Origin: Haloplanus rubicundus
GTDB lineage: Archaea; Halobacteriota; Halobacteria; Halobacteriales; Haloferacaceae
DNA: 64,000 nucleotides
Assembly: GCF_003342675.1 (NCBI RefSeq)
Contig: NZ_CP031148.1
Location: forward strand, 1,860,001 to 1,924,000
Reading direction: 5' to 3'
In this document: piece after piece, positions 1 through 9,333 of the stretch
Layout: each line of letters begins with the position of its first letter
How positions within the stretch are numbered: the first letter of the stretch is position 1
The notes under the pieces: model-generated
Database searches by the model: none
Seen by the model: only the letters and a program-made list of their open reading frames with translations
What the model was told of the DNA's origin: nothing
Position numbers and translations under genes: made by a program

Positions 1-144
1 ATCAAATCCGCCGGAACCGAACGTCGGATCTGAAACCAATCGCCGACAGCGGTCGGAGCGAATCACGCGTCAGCGCCCCGATACGCGAGCGACGACGGTT
101 GACAGACATCCGTCATACACGTATCAGAATTGATAATTGAAGGA

Positions 145-160
145 CAACGATTAAAGTACG
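145..160 (+). promoter_or_regulatory. Possible promoter of the arl operon
   Basis: This is an AT-rich patch (core attaaagta) in otherwise GC-rich DNA, about 65 bases before the first arl start codon. It is a plausible archaeal TATA/BRE element. A second AT-rich patch lies at about 126-140. Which of the two is used cannot be decided from sequence. The rest of 1-223 shows no gene. Confidence 0.3.
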
Positions 161-223
161 GCACGCACATAGGGAACACGATAGAATGGGTTCGACGGGT
201 TGTCGGGTGACGGGAGGGACCGC

Positions 224-1603
224 ATGGAACTCCTAGAGCGGTTCCTCGGCGGTGACGACGACGACGGCAGCGACGCCGAGGGCGACGACGACATGTTCTT
301 CGAGGAGGACGACGACCTCGACGACTTCGGCGGCGACGACTTCGGCGGCGACGACGGACTCGGATTCGACGACGGCGACGACGGCGGCGGCGCCGCGACC
401 GCCGAACTCGAAGGCCGGATCGACGAACTCGAAAACGAGGTCGCCAGCCTCTCCTCGACGGTGAGCACCATCCGCAGCGAGAACGAGGAGATCAGCAACA
501 CCGTCGAGGACGTGGAGGAGAACGTCCGCAAACTGCTCGACATCTACGAGATGGTCACCCGCGGCGTCAACCCCTTCGTCGACGACGTGCAGGCCGGCGG
601 CGGTGGGTTCGACGGCGGCGGCGGGTCGCTGGGTCTGTTCGACGACGAGGACGAGGAAGACGAAGCGGATCTGGACGACGACATCGCCGGCGCCGACGCC
701 GAGGACTTCTTCGACGACGACTTCCTCGACGAGGAAGAGGACGACGATTTCGGCGACTTCGACGACGCGAACACCGATACCATGTCCGACGATTCCGACG
801 ACGGAGACGATTCCGGGAAATCGTTCGAGGAACTGAAAGACGAGTACGAAAGCGGCGACGCCGACTGGGCCGACGACGGGGACGCGACCAACGGCGACGC
901 CGCCGATATCGAGGACGGCGACGACTTCGGTGACCTCGACGGCGACGACCTGGGAGGCATCGACGACGGCGACGACGACTTCGGTGGTCTCGGCGACGAC
1001 GACTTCGAGGACGACGGCGATTTCGGGGACGTCGACGACGACTTCGAGGACGACGACGGCGATTTCGGGGACGACGACGGCGACTTCGGGGACGTCGACG
1101 ACACCGCCGACGTCGAGGCCGACCCCGCGCCCGCCGAGATGGCGGCCGACGGGGCGACGGCAGCGGACGAGTCGGCGGCGAGGGCGGACGAACCGACCGA
1201 CGCGGGCGACATGCAGTTCGCCGCCAACACGATGATGCAGGGATCGGGCACGTCGAAACCCTACCTGGAGACCGTTCCGTCGGGCTACGTCGGCGACCTC
1301 CTCGTGATGGAGTGGCTCGAATACCTCGTCGAGGAGGGCGACGTGGAGGATGCGGCCCGGGCGGTGGAGTACTACCGACGCATCCAGTGGGTCGGCGAGG
1401 ATGCCGCGGACGAACTCCGCGATTTCCTCGTCGGCTTCGGCGAACTCGACGCGGACCGGGAGGTGACCGGCGCCCCGTCGACGCTCGCCATCGACCACCA
1501 CGTCGCCAGCCTGCGCTACATCAGCCGACTGACTGGGTCGACCGCCGACTCGGTCGTCTTCGACTGCTGGAGCGGTGGCGGAGGTGTCCCCTTTGGGCTT
1601 TAG
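224..1603 (+). CDS. arlCE: Archaellum accessory protein ArlCE (FlaCE fusion)
   Basis: This is a cytosolic archaellum motor ring / switch-complex protein that links the motor to the chemotaxis relay (family knowledge). Of 459 residues, about 1-58 are very acidic, 59-115 form a heptad-like ArlC coiled coil (ELEGRIDELENEVASL), and a long Asp/Gly/Phe-rich low-complexity stretch follows to about residue 330. The last 115 residues, opening with KPYLETVPSGYVGDLLVMEW, are the ArlD/E domain. The ATG at 224 gives MELLERFLGG. A TTG 24 bases upstream in the same frame is less likely. It is first in a tightly packed plus-strand operon, and its end overlaps arlF by 29 bases. Archaellin genes and any separate arlD must lie outside the window. 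Confidence 0.9.
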   Translation: MELLERFLGGDDDDGSDAEGDDDMFFEEDDDLDDFGGDDFGGDDGLGFDDGDDGGGAATAELEGRIDELENEVASLSSTVSTIRSENEEISNTVEDVEENVRKLLDIYEMVTRGVNPFVDDVQAGGGGFDGGGGSLGLFDDEDEEDEADLDDDIAGADAEDFFDDDFLDEEEDDDFGDFDDANTDTMSDDSDDGDDSGKSFEELKDEYESGDADWADDGDATNGDAADIEDGDDFGDLDGDDLGGIDDGDDDFGGLGDDDFEDDGDFGDVDDDFEDDDGDFGDDDGDFGDVDDTADVEADPAPAEMAADGATAADESAARADEPTDAGDMQFAANTMMQGSGTSKPYLETVPSGYVGDLLVMEWLEYLVEEGDVEDAARAVEYYRRIQWVGEDAADELRDFLVGFGELDADREVTGAPSTLAIDHHVASLRYISRLTGSTADSVVFDCWSGGGGVPFGL

Positions 1604-2024
1604 CGTCAGCGGGTCGGCCGCGATCATCTTCGTCGGTATCTTCCTCGCCTTCTCGACGGCGTACACCGCCTCGGCCAACGGGTTCGAGCGGGTGAACGAC
1701 GCCCGATCCGCGGTGGACGAGGAGGCCCTCGAACGGCAGAACACCGCCCTCACGGTGACGAACGCCACGTACGACGCCGGCACCGACACCCTGACGGTCG
1801 AGGCAGTCAACGAGGGATCGACGACCCTCGACGTCGCGGCCGTCGACCTCATCGTGGACAACGCGTACCGAGACGACTTCACCGCGCGGACCGTCGGCGG
1901 CGACAACTCGACGGCGCTGTGGCTCCCCGGCGAGCGCCTCCACCTCGAAGTGAACGCCACGACCCGCCCGAACCGCGTGAAACTCGTCTCCGGTCCCGGC
2001 GTGGCCGACGTGGAGGTGATCTGA
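1575..2024 (+). CDS. arlF: Archaellum stator protein ArlF
   Basis: The product has 149 residues with one N-terminal membrane helix (about 12-32, [20 protein letters not shown]) and an extracytoplasmic beta-rich domain with NATY and NEGSTTLDV segments, as in FlaF. FlaF/FlaG form the pseudoperiplasmic stator that contacts the S-layer (family knowledge). The GTG start lies inside the end of arlCE, so the two are translationally coupled. The next gene, arlG, begins on the base after this stop. Confidence 0.88.
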   Translation: MAEVSPLGFSVSGSAAIIFVGIFLAFSTAYTASANGFERVNDARSAVDEEALERQNTALTVTNATYDAGTDTLTVEAVNEGSTTLDVAAVDLIVDNAYRDDFTARTVGGDNSTALWLPGERLHLEVNATTRPNRVKLVSGPGVADVEVI

Positions 2025-2471
2025 GTGGCCAGCGTCTCCGCCTCTCACCTGATCCTCTTCATCGCGAGCCTCGTCATCGCCGCGGGCGTCGCCGGCACGT
2101 TCACGCAGGGCATCTCGCGGCTGAGCGATGGTATCGACGACCAGAGCCTCGAAGTCTCGGAGGAGGTGCGCACCGACATCGAGGTCATCAGCGACGCGGG
2201 CAGTCCGGTCTACAACAATTCGACGAACACCGTGACGCTCCTCGTGAAGAACACGGGGACCGCCAACATCCCGGCCGACTCACGGTTCATCGAGATACTG
2301 GTCGACGGCCGGTACCGGACGAACGTCACGATCACCGTCGTCGACGGCGAGACGTGGCAGCCAAACAACGTGATCCGCCTCGAAATCAACGGGACGGACC
2401 TCTCGCCCGGCGACCACCGGGTGAAACTGATCGTCAACGGCGACGAGGAGGTGTTCAGGTTCCGCACATGA
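2025..2471 (+). CDS. arlG: Archaellum stator protein ArlG
   Basis: The product has 148 residues. One N-terminal helix (about 5-25, [19 protein letters not shown]) is followed by an archaellin-like beta domain with [16 protein letters not shown]. This is the FlaG layout, the filament-forming partner of ArlF in the stator. It starts at a GTG directly after the arlF stop and overlaps arlH by 4 bases. Confidence 0.88.
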   Translation: MASVSASHLILFIASLVIAAGVAGTFTQGISRLSDGIDDQSLEVSEEVRTDIEVISDAGSPVYNNSTNTVTLLVKNTGTANIPADSRFIEILVDGRYRTNVTITVVDGETWQPNNVIRLEINGTDLSPGDHRVKLIVNGDEEVFRFRT

Positions 2472-3226
2472 GTGGGACTGGTTCCAACCTGCTGTCGCTC
2501 GGATTGGAGGATCACGACCGCCTGAACAAGGAACTCGGCGGCGGCGTCCCCCGCGGGAGCATCGTCCTCGCCGAGGGCGACTACGGCGCCGGCAAGAGTG
2601 CCCTGTCCCAGCGGTTCACCTACGGCTTCTGCGAGGAAGGCCACACCGTGACCTACCTCTCGACGGAGTTGACCACCCGCGGGTTCATCGACCAGATGCA
2701 CTCGCTGTCGTACGACATGGTCGACCATCTACTCGACGAGAACGTCCTCTTTCTCCACGCCGACTTCGACACCGGCGGCCGCCTCTCCGACGAGGGGGAG
2801 GGCGAGCGCAAGGAACTCCTCAAGCGTCTGATGAACGCGGAGATGATGTGGAACTCGGAGGTCGTCGTCGTCGACACCTTCGACGCCATCCTCCGTAACG
2901 ACCCGAAGTTCGAGGCGCTGGTCCGGCAGAACGAGGAGCGCCAGGCCGCCCTCGAGATCATCGGCTTCTTCCGCGACGTCATCTCGCAGGGGAAGGTGAT
3001 CGTCCTGACGGTCGACCCCTCCACCGTCGACGAGGAGGCCATCGGCCCCTTCCGCTCCATCGCCGACGTGTTCCTCGAACTCGAGATGGTGGAAGTGGGC
3101 AACGACGTGCGCCGGCAGATTTCGGTCAAGCGGTTCGCGGGCATGGGACAGCAGGTCGGAGACACCATCGGCTACTCCGTCCGCTCGGGGACGGGGATCG
3201 TCATCGAGAGTCGTAGCGTCGCATAA
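2468..3226 (+). CDS. arlH: Archaellum ATP-binding protein ArlH
   Basis: This is a KaiC/RecA-like ATP-binding protein that docks on the ArlI motor inside the ArlCE ring. In 252 residues a Walker A motif GDYGAGKS is visible at about 37-44 (Lys43). A hydrophobic strand ending in Asp ([11 protein letters not shown]) serves as Walker B. The ATG at 2468 gives [20 protein letters not shown] and overlaps the arlG stop. Longer reading-frame extensions upstream run through arlF/arlG and are not real. The stop overlaps the arlI ATG by one base. Confidence 0.93.
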   Translation: MSGTGSNLLSLGLEDHDRLNKELGGGVPRGSIVLAEGDYGAGKSALSQRFTYGFCEEGHTVTYLSTELTTRGFIDQMHSLSYDMVDHLLDENVLFLHADFDTGGRLSDEGEGERKELLKRLMNAEMMWNSEVVVVDTFDAILRNDPKFEALVRQNEERQAALEIIGFFRDVISQGKVIVLTVDPSTVDEEAIGPFRSIADVFLELEMVEVGNDVRRQISVKRFAGMGQQVGDTIGYSVRSGTGIVIESRSVA

Positions 3227-4899
3227 TGACAGAACTCGGAACCGCCACCCCCTCGGACGAACTGAAACAGATCGCGGCCAACAGGCCCCACCTGCGCGAC
3301 CACCTCAAGAAGTTCAAGCAGATCACCGGCGAGTTCCCCCTGCTCATCGACGAGCCGACCAGCGACTACGAGACGAGCCGTCCGAACGTCCTCTATCCCA
3401 TCGGTGGCCCCATCTACTGCCACATCTACGGCGACCTGGGACAGGACATGAAGTACTACGCCATCGAACCGTCGCTCTCCGGCGACGAGCAGAGCCTGTT
3501 CGCGAAGATCCGTGACGAGCTCCTCGACCGCAGCGTCAGCAAGGCCGTCCCGGAGGAGGAGTCGGAGTACGACGACCGGATCGAGGAACTCCTTCAGGAG
3601 ACGACGACCATCGAACAGGATCGGAGCGGCCTGCGCTACTGGATCGACCGCCTGCTGGACTTCCTCGGTCTCAGTAACTACCGCGTCAGCGAGCAGACCT
3701 ACGAGAACATCCGCTACCGGCTCAACCGCGACATCGTTGGCCTCGGCCCGCTCGAACCGGTCATGCGCGACCCGGCCAACGAGGACGTTCACGTCATCGG
3801 TCCCCACCAGTGCTACGTCGACCACGGTACCTACGGCCTCATCGAGACCACCGTCGACTTCGGGACGCCGGAGCAGTTCGACTCCTGGATCCGGAGCATG
3901 GGCGAACGCATCGGCGACCCCGTCTCCGACTCCAACCCTATCGTCGACTCCACACTCCCCGACGGCTCGCGTCTCAACGTCATCTACTCCGACGACGTGA
4001 GCGTCCAGGGGCCGAGCCTCACCATCCGCCAGGGCGACGAGACGCCGCTCTCGATCAACCAGATCACCAAGTGGGGGACGCTCTCGCCCGAACTCGTCGC
4101 CTACCTCTGGCTCTGTCTGGAGAACGAACAGACCGTCTTCGTCGTCGGCGAGACGGCCTCCGGGAAGACGACGACGCTCAACTCGATCATGTCCTTTATT
4201 CCCCGGGACTCGAAGATCTACACCGCCGAGGACACCGCCGAGGTGCTCCCGCCCCACGACACCTGGCAGCAGTTGCTCACCCGCGAGGGCGGCGGCGAGG
4301 AGAACTCCGACGTGGACATGTTCGACCTCGTCGCGGCCGCCCTGCGCTCTCGCCCCGACTACATCGTCGTGGGCGAGGTCCGTGGCGAGGAGGGGCGGAT
4401 GGCGTTCCAGGCCGCCCAGACCGGCCACCCCGTCATGCTGACCTTCCACGCCAGCGACATCGTCTCGATGATCCAGCGGTTCACCGGCGACCCGATCAAC
4501 GTCCCCGAGACGTTCATGGACAACGCCGACGTGGCGCTGTTCCAGAACCGGGTGAAACAGGGCGACGACGTGCTCCGGCGGGTCACGAGCGTCCAGGAAA
4601 TCGAGGGGTACTCCAAGGAGATGGACGGCGTCGTCACCCGGCAGGTGTTCAGCTGGGACCCCGTCGAGGACGAAATCGTCTTCCAGGGCATGAACAACTC
4701 CTACGTCCTCGAAGAACAGATCGCTACGCTCCTCGGCTACGCCGACACGCGTGACATCTACGACGACTTGGACTTCCGGGCGCGACTGGTCGAGCGCATG
4801 ATCGAGGAGAACATCCTCGAGTACCACGAGGTCAACGAGGCCATCAAGTCCTTCCAGCGCGACGGTGTCGAGGGGCTCCCGTTCGATATCCACAAATAA
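3226..4899 (+). CDS. arlI: Archaellum motor ATPase ArlI
   Basis: This is the secretion-ATPase-superfamily (PilT/VirB11-like) hexamer that powers archaellin export, filament assembly and rotation. It has 557 residues. An N-terminal domain is followed by the RecA-like core with Walker A GETASGKTT at about 308-316, an Asp box (YTAEDTAEV), and a Walker B/His-box region around DYIVVGEVRGEE and TFHASD. Length is typical of the haloarchaeal protein. It overlaps arlJ by one base. Confidence 0.95.
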   Translation: MTELGTATPSDELKQIAANRPHLRDHLKKFKQITGEFPLLIDEPTSDYETSRPNVLYPIGGPIYCHIYGDLGQDMKYYAIEPSLSGDEQSLFAKIRDELLDRSVSKAVPEEESEYDDRIEELLQETTTIEQDRSGLRYWIDRLLDFLGLSNYRVSEQTYENIRYRLNRDIVGLGPLEPVMRDPANEDVHVIGPHQCYVDHGTYGLIETTVDFGTPEQFDSWIRSMGERIGDPVSDSNPIVDSTLPDGSRLNVIYSDDVSVQGPSLTIRQGDETPLSINQITKWGTLSPELVAYLWLCLENEQTVFVVGETASGKTTTLNSIMSFIPRDSKIYTAEDTAEVLPPHDTWQQLLTREGGGEENSDVDMFDLVAAALRSRPDYIVVGEVRGEEGRMAFQAAQTGHPVMLTFHASDIVSMIQRFTGDPINVPETFMDNADVALFQNRVKQGDDVLRRVTSVQEIEGYSKEMDGVVTRQVFSWDPVEDEIVFQGMNNSYVLEEQIATLLGYADTRDIYDDLDFRARLVERMIEENILEYHEVNEAIKSFQRDGVEGLPFDIHK

Positions 4900-6644
4900 T
4901 GGCGTCCGAACCGACCGCGGAGAACGGCACCGGCATCACCGCCTCCGAGACGGTCGCGTCCATCGTCGAGGCGTACGAGCGCATGGACATGGAGATGTCG
5001 CGGTATCTCCTCTTCATAGTCTTCCCCTCCGTCCTCTTTTTCGCCGGCACCGTCGCCGTCGCCGTCCTCGTCGAGTTGCCGCTCTCGGTGCGACTCCCGA
5101 TACCCCTCCTCGGTGGCCTCGTTCTGTTCGCCGCCGTTGCCTACCCGAAACTCCTCGTCAGTCAGGAACGCGTCGAGATGGAGAACCAGTACCACCTCCT
5201 GATGACGCACATGACCGTGCTGTCGACGACGAACATCGACCGCATGGAGGTGTTCCGAAAGCTCGGCGAGGAGGAGGAGTACGGCGCCCTCGCGGACGAG
5301 ATCAATCGCGTCGTCCAGCTCGTCGACACCTGGAACCAGAGCCTCGACGACGCCTGTCGTCGCCGCGCCCGGAACATCCCGAGCGAACCCCTCGCGGACT
5401 TCTTCGACCGGCTCGCCTACACCGTCAACGCCGGACAGGAACTCAGCGAGTTCCTCCTCAGTGAACAGCAGGTGATGATTCAGAACTACGTGACGATGTA
5501 CGAGAGCACGCTCGACAACCTCGAGGTCATGAAGGACCTCTACCTGTCGATGGTGCTCTCGATGACGTTCGCGCTGGTGTTCGCCATCGTCCTCCCCATC
5601 CTGACGGGGACGGACCCGACCATGACCGTGGGAGCGGTCATCGTCCTCTACGCGTTCGTCCAGACCGGCTTCTTCCTCGTCATCCGGACGATGTCGCCCT
5701 ACGACCCCATCTGGTACTACCCCGACGACGTGCGCCCGGAAGGGGAGTGGTCGATGATCGCCAGCCTGGCCGCGGGAGCCGTCCTCTCCGTCGTGCTCGT
5801 CGTCCTCGTCGCCGGCGACCTGTTCGGTGGCGTGCCCGGGCTGACCGACCTGCTCCCCGTGTCGTCGATTCCCCGCCCGCTCTACATGGCCATCCCGGTC
5901 ACGCCGCTCGCGATTCCGGGCGTCGCCTTCCGCGTCCAGGAGGAGCGCATCAAATCCCGCGACGACGAGTTCCCGAGTTTCATCCGGGCGCTCGGTGCGA
6001 GCGAGACGGCGAAGCAGTCGACGACGACGGCGGTGCTCAAGACCCTGCGCAAGAAGGATTTCGGTCCCCTCACCGAGGACGTCGACGACCTGTTCAAGCG
6101 GCTGAACATGCGGCTCGAACCGGACCGCGCGTGGGACTACTTCACCGCCAACACGCGCTCCTACCTCATCCAGAAGTTCAGCGAGATGTACCTCGTCGGC
6201 AGACAGATGGGCGGCGAGCCGAAACAACTGGGTGAACTCATCAGCGAGAACATGAACCACGTCAACCAGCTCAGACAGCAGCGCCAGCAGGCGACGGTGA
6301 CGATGATCGGCCTCCTCTACGGTATCACCGCCGCCTCCTCTTTCGCCTTCTTCATCGGGTTCAAAATCGTCGACATCCTCGCGGGGATGTCGCTCGACCT
6401 CACGGCGAGTTCCCAACTCAACGTGGGGCGGCTCATCCACACCCAGGTGTACGACCTCCCGCTCATACAGTTTCTCCTCCTGGGCGTGGTGATGATCAAC
6501 GCCGTCCTCTCCGCGCTCATCATCCGGACGGTGGACGGCGGCCACAAGGCAAACGCCCTCCTGCATTTCGTGATGCTGACGTGGATCGGCTGTGCCGTCG
6601 CCGTGCTCACCATGTCGGTCGTAGGAGGGCTGTTGAATGTCTGA
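4899..6644 (+). CDS. arlJ: Archaellum membrane platform protein ArlJ
   Basis: This is the polytopic membrane core (GspF/TadC-related) on which ArlI acts. It has 581 residues. Hydrophobic segments lie near 33-85, 210-270, 285-340, 465-490 and 525-580. Two cytoplasmic helical regions lie between them, including the conserved KFSEMYLVGRQMGGEP stretch. Its 3' end overlaps cheF by 8 bases, coupling motor and taxis-adaptor expression. Confidence 0.94.
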   Translation: MASEPTAENGTGITASETVASIVEAYERMDMEMSRYLLFIVFPSVLFFAGTVAVAVLVELPLSVRLPIPLLGGLVLFAAVAYPKLLVSQERVEMENQYHLLMTHMTVLSTTNIDRMEVFRKLGEEEEYGALADEINRVVQLVDTWNQSLDDACRRRARNIPSEPLADFFDRLAYTVNAGQELSEFLLSEQQVMIQNYVTMYESTLDNLEVMKDLYLSMVLSMTFALVFAIVLPILTGTDPTMTVGAVIVLYAFVQTGFFLVIRTMSPYDPIWYYPDDVRPEGEWSMIASLAAGAVLSVVLVVLVAGDLFGGVPGLTDLLPVSSIPRPLYMAIPVTPLAIPGVAFRVQEERIKSRDDEFPSFIRALGASETAKQSTTTAVLKTLRKKDFGPLTEDVDDLFKRLNMRLEPDRAWDYFTANTRSYLIQKFSEMYLVGRQMGGEPKQLGELISENMNHVNQLRQQRQQATVTMIGLLYGITAASSFAFFIGFKIVDILAGMSLDLTASSQLNVGRLIHTQVYDLPLIQFLLLGVVMINAVLSALIIRTVDGGHKANALLHFVMLTWIGCAVAVLTMSVVGGLLNV

Positions 6645-7506
6645 GCGCGTCATCGCGGACTTCGTCGGCCACTTCTTCGTGACCGACATGAACCGCGATG
6701 ACCCCGTCCGCGGGCGGATCGTGATGAGTCGGAAACGCCTCGTGCTCGTCGGCGACGACCACAAGGTGACGGTGCCCACCGCCGCGATGTTCGACATCGC
6801 CGTCGGGCACGTCCCGCCCGAGATGCGCTCGTTTTTCAGCGACTCCGTCACCGTCGCCTACCGGACCGACGAGGGACGACGCATGGCCGTCGTCGAAGCC
6901 GAGAGCGAGACGGTCGATAAGTTCGCCACAGTCCTGTTCAAAGCCCACCTGAACGGCCGGACGGTGACGGTCGAACACCCCGCCGAGCGTGGGGGACGCG
7001 TCGTCGACTCGGCGATCCGCAAGGCGAAACTCTCCGTCGACGACGGCGCCCTCGCGTTCAACGGCCCCGACGTGGACTTCGCCATCGATCTGGCGACGGT
7101 GACCGACTTCGAGAAGGAGACGCGGACGCTCGGCGGCGAGTCCCGACCGGCGCTTTCGGTCCGTCACGTCCCGGGACGGACCGCCCTCCTCTCGGTCGTC
7201 GCCCTCCCCTCCGAACGCGTGATGAACCTGCTCGGCCGCTACTTCCGCTTGGAGTACAGCGACATCGTCGAGGACTTACAGGACGTATCGCTCTCCGACG
7301 AGGAAGTGCAGGTGCTCGTCGCCGTCTACTCCGCCGGCGAGGGCGTCGATCCGCTGGAGGTAGTCGCCGCCGACGCCAGCCAGACGACGATGGTGCTCAA
7401 TGGCCTCCGCGAGAAGGGTCTCGTCGTCGACGGCGACGGCGGCACGGCGCTGACGCCGAAGGGTCGGGTCGTGATCAACAGCCGGCTGGAGGAAGTGAAC
7501 GCGTGA
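6637..7506 (+). CDS. cheF: Chemotaxis adaptor CheF (first copy)
   Basis: CheF (DUF439) is the archaeal adaptor that carries CheY-P to the ArlCDE switch complex (established in Halobacterium). The 289-residue protein has the expected beta-rich N-terminal part (RGRIVMSRKRLVLVGDD). A winged-helix-like C-terminal part follows (LSDEEVQVLVAVYSAGEGVDPLEVV). It starts inside arlJ. A second, diverged copy sits 1 kb away on the other strand, as in other haloarchaea. Confidence 0.88.
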   Translation: MSERVIADFVGHFFVTDMNRDDPVRGRIVMSRKRLVLVGDDHKVTVPTAAMFDIAVGHVPPEMRSFFSDSVTVAYRTDEGRRMAVVEAESETVDKFATVLFKAHLNGRTVTVEHPAERGGRVVDSAIRKAKLSVDDGALAFNGPDVDFAIDLATVTDFEKETRTLGGESRPALSVRHVPGRTALLSVVALPSERVMNLLGRYFRLEYSDIVEDLQDVSLSDEEVQVLVAVYSAGEGVDPLEVVAADASQTTMVLNGLREKGLVVDGDGGTALTPKGRVVINSRLEEVNA

Positions 7507-7574
7507 CGCTCCCGTCACGCGCCGGCCGGCCACGTCGAACGCGACACGACCGATCGGTGGGAGGCTGATCGACG

Positions 7575-8429
7575 GTGGTCTATCGATGGCGGTGTCGAAC
7601 GTGTACGTTTAGTCTCTGGGCGGCGAGCGCCGACGCCGCGGCCGAGGCGATCAGGTCCCACCTGTTCGACCACGCCGAATCGAACCTCCGCCGTGACGAC
7701 CTGCGGACCGTGTGGCGGTGTCCGCACTGTGGGGCGCAGGGGGAGACCTACGCGGGCGACGGTGCGCTGGAGTCGTTCAAGTCACACTTGTTCGGCCACG
7801 TGGAGTCCCAAATCGAGGCCGATGCCCACGTCGTGGACGCCGTCGGCGGCACCGGCAGCGTCCTCGTGCTCGCCCCAATCGACTGCGACGCGGCGGCTAA
7901 CGCCCGCGCGCATTTCCTCTCCCGGGGCGACGCTGCGGTCGTCGTCACGGCGGACCCGGCCGCTCGTCTTCGACTGCTGGATCGTAAACTCCCCTCGTGG
8001 CCGGCCTCGACGACCCTCGTTACGACGGCCGCGGAGCCCCTATCCGGGCTCGATGTCGATCCACCGACCGAGCTGGCGGTCGTGACGGTCGACGGCCAAC
8101 CGGATCTGAGCGGCGTCGGCGAGACCCTCTCGCGGACGATCCAATCGACCGAGGCACGCGGCGCGCTCTCCGTCGAGTTCGACATCCTCACCGAACTGGT
8201 CGATACGTTCGAACTGCAGACGGTGTTTCGCTTTCTCCATCTCCTCTCGTCGCGGCTCGAACAGGCGGGCGCGCTCGCGCACTACTACCTCGACCCGCAA
8301 CGGGTCCAGCAGGCGAGCATCAACGTGCTCGAACAGGTGTTCGACCTGGTGATTCGGGCCGACGGTGCGGTGTTTACGTCCGAGTCGGTGAACCGGTCGA
8401 GCAGAACGCGTCCATCGACGCCGTCCTGA
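7575..8429 (+). CDS. DUF7504-like zinc-ribbon protein, probably frameshifted at its end
   Basis: The 284-residue reading frame begins with two zinc-ribbon-like units (CRTC with HLFDH; CPHCG with HLFGH, residues about 6-75). A KaiC/RecA-like fold without a clear Walker A follows. The segment LQTVFRFLHLLSSRLEQAGALAHYYLDP matches my memory of haloarchaeal DUF7504 proteins. From about base 8372 the frame reads SESVNRSSRTRP. The +2 frame (starts at positions leaving remainder 2 on division by 3) reads VYVRVGEPVEQNASIDAVL and runs to a TGA at 8471-8473 with mostly G/C third positions. A one-base loss near 8370-8375 is likely, so the intact gene would end at 8473. A role in taxis is inferred from position only. 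Confidence 0.62.
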   Translation: MVYRWRCRTCTFSLWAASADAAAEAIRSHLFDHAESNLRRDDLRTVWRCPHCGAQGETYAGDGALESFKSHLFGHVESQIEADAHVVDAVGGTGSVLVLAPIDCDAAANARAHFLSRGDAAVVVTADPAARLRLLDRKLPSWPASTTLVTTAAEPLSGLDVDPPTELAVVTVDGQPDLSGVGETLSRTIQSTEARGALSVEFDILTELVDTFELQTVFRFLHLLSSRLEQAGALAHYYLDPQRVQQASINVLEQVFDLVIRADGAVFTSESVNRSSRTRPSTPS

Positions 8430-8466
8430 CCGGGCTCTCAACGGACAACGAGTTCGGCCGGCCGCG

Positions 8467-9333
8467 TTACTGATCGTTCATCGCTTCGCTGGCGATGTTG
8501 CGCCCGCGGGCGTTGAGCGCGACTTCGCGGCGCACCCTGATCTCCTCGACCACTTCGAGTTCGAGGAGGCGGTCGAACACCGACTCAACCTCGTCGACGT
8601 CCATCCCGAGGAAGTCGGGCACCTCGAACGGCGAGACGCCGGAGTAAAGCGCCATCAGCACCTCGTTTTCTCGCTCCGAGAGGTCGACGCCGATTTCGCT
8701 CCGGCTCTCGCCTTTCCGGAGCAGGGTTTCGAGGATCGCACACCGGCGTTCGGTCCCGGAGATGTACGTCTGGACGCTGGTCCCCTCCTCGCTGTGCTCG
8801 ACTTCGAGCACCTGCCGCTTCTCCTCTCTGACCGACCGCTCGTTGGCCTCCATCGAGCCGATGTCGTCGAGATCGATCTCCACGAACGACCCGTCGGCGA
8901 CGGCGAGGGCGACGGCCCCTTCCTCGATTTTCAGCCGCGCCTTCTCCCACTCGGCGTCGGTGACGACGCCTCCCTCGACCGCCGGGTGGCGGGCGAGGAC
9001 CATCTTGCGGTCCAGCAGCGCCCGGTAGAGCATCCGCTCGAAGGATTCGGGGTCCTCCGCCGAGACGAGCACCACGTCGTCGGTCGCCAACTGGAGGCTC
9101 ACGTAGCCCGACACCTTCGCCACCAGTTGGTTCACGTCCGTCCGACCGTCGAGGCTCCGAATCTTGGGGAGTGGGATCGTTCGCTTCCCGCCGTTGCCCG
9201 CGAGGATCAGCCGCTTGTTCGACAGCAGGATACGCCCGCCGGTCCACTCCGCGTCGTTGAGTTCGCGGCCGTCCTTGACCACCTGAGTGAACTTCCCGCG
9301 GGTGTCGACGACCTTGCGTTCGCCCTCGCTCAT
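8467..9333 (-). CDS. cheF: Chemotaxis adaptor CheF (second copy)
   Basis: The second CheF/DUF439 protein has 288 residues. Its N-terminal half reads GRILLSNKRLILAGNGGKRT. The C-terminal half has LSERENEVLMALYSGVSPFEVPDFLG, a winged-helix-like unit as in the first copy. The ATG at 9333 gives MSEGERKVVDTRGKF and overlaps the end of the HEAT-repeat gene by 4 bases. Upstream in-frame codons lie inside that gene and are ignored. Two CheF paralogues with different partners are known in Halobacterium. It is last in the minus-strand che operon. Confidence 0.87.
   Translation of the reverse strand: MSEGERKVVDTRGKFTQVVKDGRELNDAEWTGGRILLSNKRLILAGNGGKRTIPLPKIRSLDGRTDVNQLVAKVSGYVSLQLATDDVVLVSAEDPESFERMLYRALLDRKMVLARHPAVEGGVVTDAEWEKARLKIEEGAVALAVADGSFVEIDLDDIGSMEANERSVREEKRQVLEVEHSEEGTSVQTYISGTERRCAILETLLRKGESRSEIGVDLSERENEVLMALYSGVSPFEVPDFLGMDVDEVESVFDRLLELEVVEEIRVRREVALNARGRNIASEAMNDQ

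Noticed and set aside
233-1960. Long antisense open frames over arlCE and other acidic genes, including a valine-rich one of 575 codons
   Set aside because: They mirror Asp/Glu codon runs in high-GC DNA, have extreme composition and no motifs, and lie opposite clear genes.
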